From Mesorhizobium sp. BR1-1-16 (GTDB lineage: Bacteria; Pseudomonadota; Alphaproteobacteria; Rhizobiales; Kaistiaceae), in NCBI RefSeq assembly GCF_020165495.1, contig NZ_JAIUIE010000011.1:103582-167581 (forward strand): a stretch of DNA of 64,000 nucleotides, read 5' to 3'. Position 1 is the first letter of the stretch. The number at the start of each line of letters is the position of its first letter. Below are positions 60,689 through 64,000 of this stretch, piece after piece. The notes under the pieces were generated by a model. That model was not told where the DNA came from. It made no database searches and worked only from the letters and a program-made list of their open reading frames with translations. The position numbers were made by a program, and so were the translations under genes.

Positions 60689-61657
60689 TCACGACAAGAG
60701 GGCGGCCGCCGTCGTGGCGCGTTGATGGGCGGCCAAAAGCGCCGCGACGGCGCAGGAGGCGAGGCGGCTCTTTCGCGAGTCGGCGCGGCTCGTCAGGATG
60801 ATCGGCACGCGCGCGCCGACGACGATGCCCGCTGCATCGGCATCCGCAAGAAATGTAAGGCTCTTCGCCAGCATGTTGCCGGCTTCAAGGTCGGGAACGA
60901 CAAGGATGTTGGCGCGGCCGGCGACGGGCGAGCGTATATGCTTGATCTCGGCCGAGCCGAGATCGATCGCATTGTCGAGCGCTAGGGGACCGTCGACGAT
61001 TCCGCCCGTGATCTGGCCGCGATCGGCCATCTTGCACAAGGCAGCGGCGTCGATCGTCGAGGGCACATCGGGATTGACCGTCTCCATCGCCGAGAGGATC
61101 GCGACGCGCGCGCTGTCGAAGTGAAGTGCCGCTGCGAGGTCGATGGCGTTCTGCACAATGTGGCGCTTTTCATCGAGCGTCGGCGCGATGTTGATCGCGG
61201 CGTCGGTGATGATCAGCGGATCGGCATGGCTCGGCACGTCCATGACGAAACAGTGGCTGATGCGCCGGGCCGTCCTCAATCCAGTGTCGCGCGCGACGAC
61301 GGCGCCCATGAGTTCGTCGGTATGAAGGCTTCCCTTCATCACAGCATCGGCCTCGCCGGCGCGGACCAGCGCAACCGCCTTGTCGGCTGCGTCATGGCTG
61401 TGCGCAGCGGCCACACGGCGAAACGAGGCAATGTCGAAGCCGCCGGCCGTAGCGACAGCCTCGAGTTTCGCCGGTGGCGCCACCAGTATCGGCTCGATCA
61501 GGCCGAGGGCGGCGGCATCGAGCGCCGCCCCCAGCGAGACGTCGTCGCAGGGATGAACCACCGCGACGCGCAGCTTCGGCAGCGCCTTCGCGGCAGCGAT
61601 CAGCTGGTCATATTTGTTGCGCCCGATCGCTTCGGCCGGGTTGTCCGTGACGACCAT
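60689..61657 (-). CDS. Phosphate acetyl/butyryltransferase-family enzyme
   Basis: This is a 322-aa protein of the Pta/Ptb fold (LRVAVVHPCDDVSLGAALDAAALGLIEPILV, DAVMKGSLHTDELMGAVV, TDAAINIAPTLDEKRHIVQNAI, GIVDGPLALDNAI). It transfers an acyl group between CoA and phosphate, converting acyl-CoA to acyl-phosphate. It is a short single-domain form. No acetate or butyrate kinase is next to it. The start is uncertain: ATG at 61657 is used, GTG at 61669 is the alternative. An aldo/keto reductase gene lies directly upstream on the same strand. Confidence 0.87.
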   Translation of the reverse strand: MVVTDNPAEAIGRNKYDQLIAAAKALPKLRVAVVHPCDDVSLGAALDAAALGLIEPILVAPPAKLEAVATAGGFDIASFRRVAAAHSHDAADKAVALVRAGEADAVMKGSLHTDELMGAVVARDTGLRTARRISHCFVMDVPSHADPLIITDAAINIAPTLDEKRHIVQNAIDLAAALHFDSARVAILSAMETVNPDVPSTIDAAALCKMADRGQITGGIVDGPLALDNAIDLGSAEIKHIRSPVAGRANILVVPDLEAGNMLAKSLTFLADADAAGIVVGARVPIILTSRADSRKSRLASCAVAALLAAHQRATTAAALLS

Positions 61658-61676
61658 GGCGTGTCTCACTGGCCTT

Positions 61677-62732
61677 TCAGCGCTTCAGATAGGAGCCGAT
61701 AAGGCTCAGCTCCGGTGCGCCCAGCCTGGCGGCGGCGCTGTCGCGCTGGTGCCAATGGGGATAGATCAGCCGCTGCAGGCTGACAGCATCGAGGCGGCTG
61801 CGTTCGTCGTCCGTCAGCTTCATCTCGGCGGCACCGAGATTGCGCGTCAGCTGGTGCTCATGGCGGGCGCCGATGATCACCGATGTGATGCCCGGCCGGC
61901 CGAGCAGCCAGGCAAGCGCGACTTCGGCGGCAGATGCGCCACGTGCTTCAGCGATCGCAACCAGCACTTCGATCGTGTCGTAAAGGCGGTTTTCGTCGGC
62001 GATTGGCGGCTCATGCCAATCATTGAGGTGGCGGCCGCCTTCGGCCGGCGTCTGGCCGCGACGATATTTGCCCGAAAGCAAGCCGCCAGCGAGCGGGCTC
62101 CAGACCAGCACGCCGAGACCCTGGTCGAGGGTGACGGGGATGAGCTCATATTCCGCATCGCGCGACTCGAGCGAATAGTAGATCTGCTGGCTGACAAGCG
62201 GCACGAAGCGATTGGCCCGGGATGTCTCCATCGCCTTCATCAGCTGCCAGCCGGAGAAATTCGACGCGCCGACATAGCGAACCTTGCCGGAGCGAACGAG
62301 CGTATCGAGCGCCTCCATGGTCTCTTCGAGGGGCGTCTGGCCGTCCCATTCATGCAGCTGGTAGAGATCGATTGCCTCGATGCGCAGCCGCTTCAGGCTC
62401 GCCTCGCACTGGCGGATGATGTGATGGCGCGACAGGCCCTCGTCATTCGGCCCGGATCCCATGGGGAAGCGGACCTTGGTGGCGATCACGAGATCCGCGG
62501 TGCGACCGTCGAGAACCTCGCCGAGAATCTCTTCCGACCGGCCGGACGAATAGGCGTTCGACGTGTCGATCAGGTTGATGCCCGCCTCGATGCAGATATC
62601 GAGCAGGCGGCGCGCTTCCGTCGTGTCGGTCGCGCCCCATTTGGCGAGACCGCCAACGCCGCCAAAGGTCGCGGTGCCGAAGGAAAGGGTCGAGACCTTG
62701 AGGCCCGAGCGACCGAGAAGCCGATATTCCAT
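61677..62732 (-). CDS. Aldo/keto reductase
   Basis: This is a 351-aa NADPH-dependent aldehyde/ketone reductase with a TIM barrel. The catalytic set is visible: Asp and Tyr in DTSNAYSSGRSE, Lys in IATKVRFPM, His in LYQLHEWD. GRPGITSVIIGARHEHQL is the cofactor loop. It resembles the YajO/YghZ-like group. The ATG at 62732 is used. The Pta-family gene follows 19 bases downstream, so they may be co-transcribed. Confidence 0.9.
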   Translation of the reverse strand: MEYRLLGRSGLKVSTLSFGTATFGGVGGLAKWGATDTTEARRLLDICIEAGINLIDTSNAYSSGRSEEILGEVLDGRTADLVIATKVRFPMGSGPNDEGLSRHHIIRQCEASLKRLRIEAIDLYQLHEWDGQTPLEETMEALDTLVRSGKVRYVGASNFSGWQLMKAMETSRANRFVPLVSQQIYYSLESRDAEYELIPVTLDQGLGVLVWSPLAGGLLSGKYRRGQTPAEGGRHLNDWHEPPIADENRLYDTIEVLVAIAEARGASAAEVALAWLLGRPGITSVIIGARHEHQLTRNLGAAEMKLTDDERSRLDAVSLQRLIYPHWHQRDSAAARLGAPELSLIGSYLKR

Positions 62733-63107
62733 GGATGCGTTTCCTCTCCATTCAGCGTGACAGGCCCAGCGCCGGCGCCAGCCGGGACGCGGCCGGAACA
62801 CTGCCCTTCTGTTTGATGAGGGCACGATGCGGGGCGGCGCTGGAAAGCTTGATCCGACCAAAGGGTCGGCCCGCGAAGGGTAGCTTAGATGGCGGGAGAG
62901 ATCGAGAGGCGAGGGGAGGAATGGCTTGACCGTTCGGCACGTCCGGCCCTTCGCAAGCGCTTCGAAATCGCGCAAGCTTGCGTTTCCGGAGACCGCGCGT
63001 TCGCGGCCGGAAAGCGTCGATGGAGCGGCGGCCGAGAAGGGGCCATGCCGCGAGCGGCAAGGGGCCGCGCGACGGGTCGTGCAAGAGATAAACGGGAGGG
63101 GCCGGCG
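62733..63107. other. Divergent intergenic region, aldo/keto reductase to deaminase
   Basis: No gene is supported in this 375-nt stretch. A frame runs through from 62889 into the deaminase but its residues are Arg/Gly-rich and not protein-like. I see no recognisable operator or strong promoter. Confidence 0.5.
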
Positions 63108-63617
63108 ATGAGCGAGACGACAGCTAGCGGCGGGGCGGCGTTACCCGACCTAGACCATGCGCATTATCTGCGGCTTGCCTTCAAGGTCGCCGAGGCGGCG
63201 AAGGCCTCGGGACAACATCCGTTCGGCGCCATCCTGGTGGGCGGAGACGGTTCCATTCTGATGGAACAGATGAACGGATATCTGCCCGACCGCGATATGA
63301 CCGGTCATGCCGAGCGCGTGATCGCAACGCGGGCGGGAATTGCCTATGGGCCGAGCTTCCTGGCGTCGGCGACCATGTACACCTCGGCGGAGCCTTGCGC
63401 GATGTGCGCCGGGGCGACCTATTGGGTAGGCATCGGACGGCTCGTGTATGGGCTCAGTGAAAAGCGGATGAAGTCGCTGACCGGCAATCATCCCGAGAAC
63501 CCGACGCTCGATCTCCCCTGCGAGATCGTCCTCGCCTCTGGGCAGCGAAAGGTCGAGGTCATCGGCCCGATGCTCGAGGACGAAGCTGCCCAGTTGCATG
63601 AGGGGGTCTGGGGATAA
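63108..63617 (+). CDS. Nucleoside/cytosine deaminase-family protein
   Basis: This is a 169-aa zinc deaminase. The zinc site is complete: HAE in TGHAERVIATRAG and the PCxxC motif in SAEPCAMCAGATYWVGIGRLVYG. HPFGAILVGGDGSIL is the usual N-terminal strand. Relatives are guanine deaminase-like and tRNA-adenosine deaminase-like proteins. The ATG at 63108 follows GGGAGGGGCCG. The base it deaminates is not clear; TadA itself is less likely because the active-site surroundings differ. Confidence 0.88.
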   Translation: MSETTASGGAALPDLDHAHYLRLAFKVAEAAKASGQHPFGAILVGGDGSILMEQMNGYLPDRDMTGHAERVIATRAGIAYGPSFLASATMYTSAEPCAMCAGATYWVGIGRLVYGLSEKRMKSLTGNHPENPTLDLPCEIVLASGQRKVEVIGPMLEDEAAQLHEGVWG

Positions 63618-63760
63618 TTCCAGGCGCGGGCGAGGGGCGACCATCGCGGAAGCGCGCGGTTTACCGCCGTTTCGCGCGCCATGATCTTGGGACTTGCCCA
63701 GCGATTATCCACAGGCCGCCTCCGAAACCGGCAAAATGATCGGGCCGCCATTTTCGGCAG

Positions 63761-63789
63761 TTGACAGTCGGGGAGGTAAGCCGTACATA
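63761..63789 (+). promoter_or_regulatory. Upstream rRNA operon promoter
   Basis: TTGACA (63761-63766) and TACATA (63784-63789) are separated by 17 bases. Followed by a terminator-like hairpin and a second promoter before the leader of an rRNA operon. Confidence 0.65.
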
Positions 63790-63831
63790 ACGGCCATCGA
63801 CGCAGCGGTTGACGCAGTTGACCGCGGGCGA

Positions 63832-63857
63832 AAAACTCGTCTCTGAGTTTTGTTTTT
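63832..63857 (+). terminator. Hairpin with T-tract between the two rRNA promoters
   Basis: AAAACTC (63832-63838) and GAGTTTT (63844-63850) pair around a 5-nt loop and are followed by GTTTTTT. It looks like a weak intrinsic terminator located downstream of the first promoter and just before the second. It may limit transcripts from the first promoter. Confidence 0.55.
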
Positions 63858-63862
63858 TGGTG

Positions 63863-63891
63863 CTTGACTGGTTGCCAATTGGTGGCTAGAG
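63863..63891 (+). promoter_or_regulatory. Proximal rRNA operon promoter
   Basis: TTGACT (63863-63868) and TAGAGA (63886-63891) have 17-bp spacing. The expected start of transcription is just before the hairpin-rich leader. Confidence 0.7.
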
Positions 63892-63897
63892 AATGCG

Positions 63898-64000
63898 CCG
63901 CGCCGACCGAAAGGTCCGGTGGAGATCGACGGTTTCTGCCGTCAGTTGTTTGACAATTTCATAGGAAGAAAGAGAAACGTAGGCGGCGTTGTCCTTGCGG
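63898..64000 (+). ncRNA. rRNA operon leader, partial (16S gene beyond the window)
   Basis: The leader has the hairpin GACC-GAAA-GGTC (about 63904-63915), a second stem GACGG/CCGTC (about 63928-63943), and a boxA-like antitermination element TTGTTTGACAATTT (63946-63959). The last 40 bases (GAAAGAGAAACG then GGCGGCG and TCCTTGCGG) are typical of the sequence just before rhizobial 16S rRNA. The mature 16S 5' end is not reached. Confidence 0.75.

Noticed and set aside
63108..63617. tRNA adenosine deaminase TadA
   Set aside because: The HAE and PCxxC zinc motifs are shared by the whole family; the other segments fit better with guanine or nucleoside deaminase-like proteins, so TadA is not claimed.
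1..64000. CRISPR arrays, prophage genes or complete insertion sequences
   Set aside because: No regularly spaced direct repeats, no phage structural genes, no integrase and no intact transposase are seen in the window.

Overview
The window looks like a chromosomal segment of a high-GC alphaproteobacterium of the order Hyphomicrobiales (Rhizobiales). The main evidence is the conserved block rpmH-rnpA-yidC-yihA-argB-(HAD phosphatase)-dapD at 49.9-55.8 kb and the rhizobial-style rRNA operon promoter and leader at the right edge. Genus cannot be fixed from the sequence alone.

Region A (0.3-27.5 kb) is a catabolic island. One leftward FadR-type regulator is followed by about 25 rightward genes, often with ATGA/GTGA stop-start overlaps. 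In order these are: a serine-glyoxylate-type aminotransferase; a complete ECF transporter (YkoE-like S component, double ATPase, T component); a ring-opening amidohydrolase of the barbiturase/cyanuric acid hydrolase family; an FAD monooxygenase; an amidase; two SDR-type dehydrogenases; two PfkB-kinase/SIS-protein pairs on either side of a GntR/HutC regulator; a BtpA/SgcQ protein; a BMP-family (nucleoside-type) ABC importer; a PuuE-type allantoinase; a ureidoglycolate lyase; DeoC; and an ALDH16-type aldehyde dehydrogenase. My reading, as inference, is a system that imports a glycosylated (nucleoside- or glycosylamine-like) N-heterocycle and its free base, splits off the sugar, oxidises and opens the ring, and clears the ureido products, with DeoC and ALDH handling the sugar. 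The substrate is unknown. A shared operator-like motif lies upstream of both the ring-opening hydrolase and the HutC regulator.

Region B (27.8-42.0 kb) is a glycoside-use locus: a GHL6-like glycosidase, a uronate-dehydrogenase-like SDR, a CUT1 sugar ABC importer, a lactonase, and a divergent hyi-garR-GH42 operon, plus a LacI regulator. A nearly identical 23-bp operator-like site precedes both arms.

Region C (42.4-47.8 kb) holds accessory genes: a MarR-GNAT fusion, a Tat-exported molybdopterin oxidoreductase with its membrane cytochrome b, a secreted DUF5666-like protein, a TetR regulator with inverted-repeat operators, an NTF2-like protein and tRNA-Arg(ACG).

Region D (48.0-64.0 kb) is mainly housekeeping: a sensor kinase, the rpmH-dapD block, an ArsR/SRPBCC pair, a lactonase, an MFS exporter, a DUF4432 protein, a small zinc ribbon, a Pta-family enzyme, an aldo/keto reductase and a nucleoside deaminase. 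It ends in the leader of an rRNA operon whose 16S gene lies just outside the window. Three copies of a dispersed hairpin repeat lie in Regions A-C.
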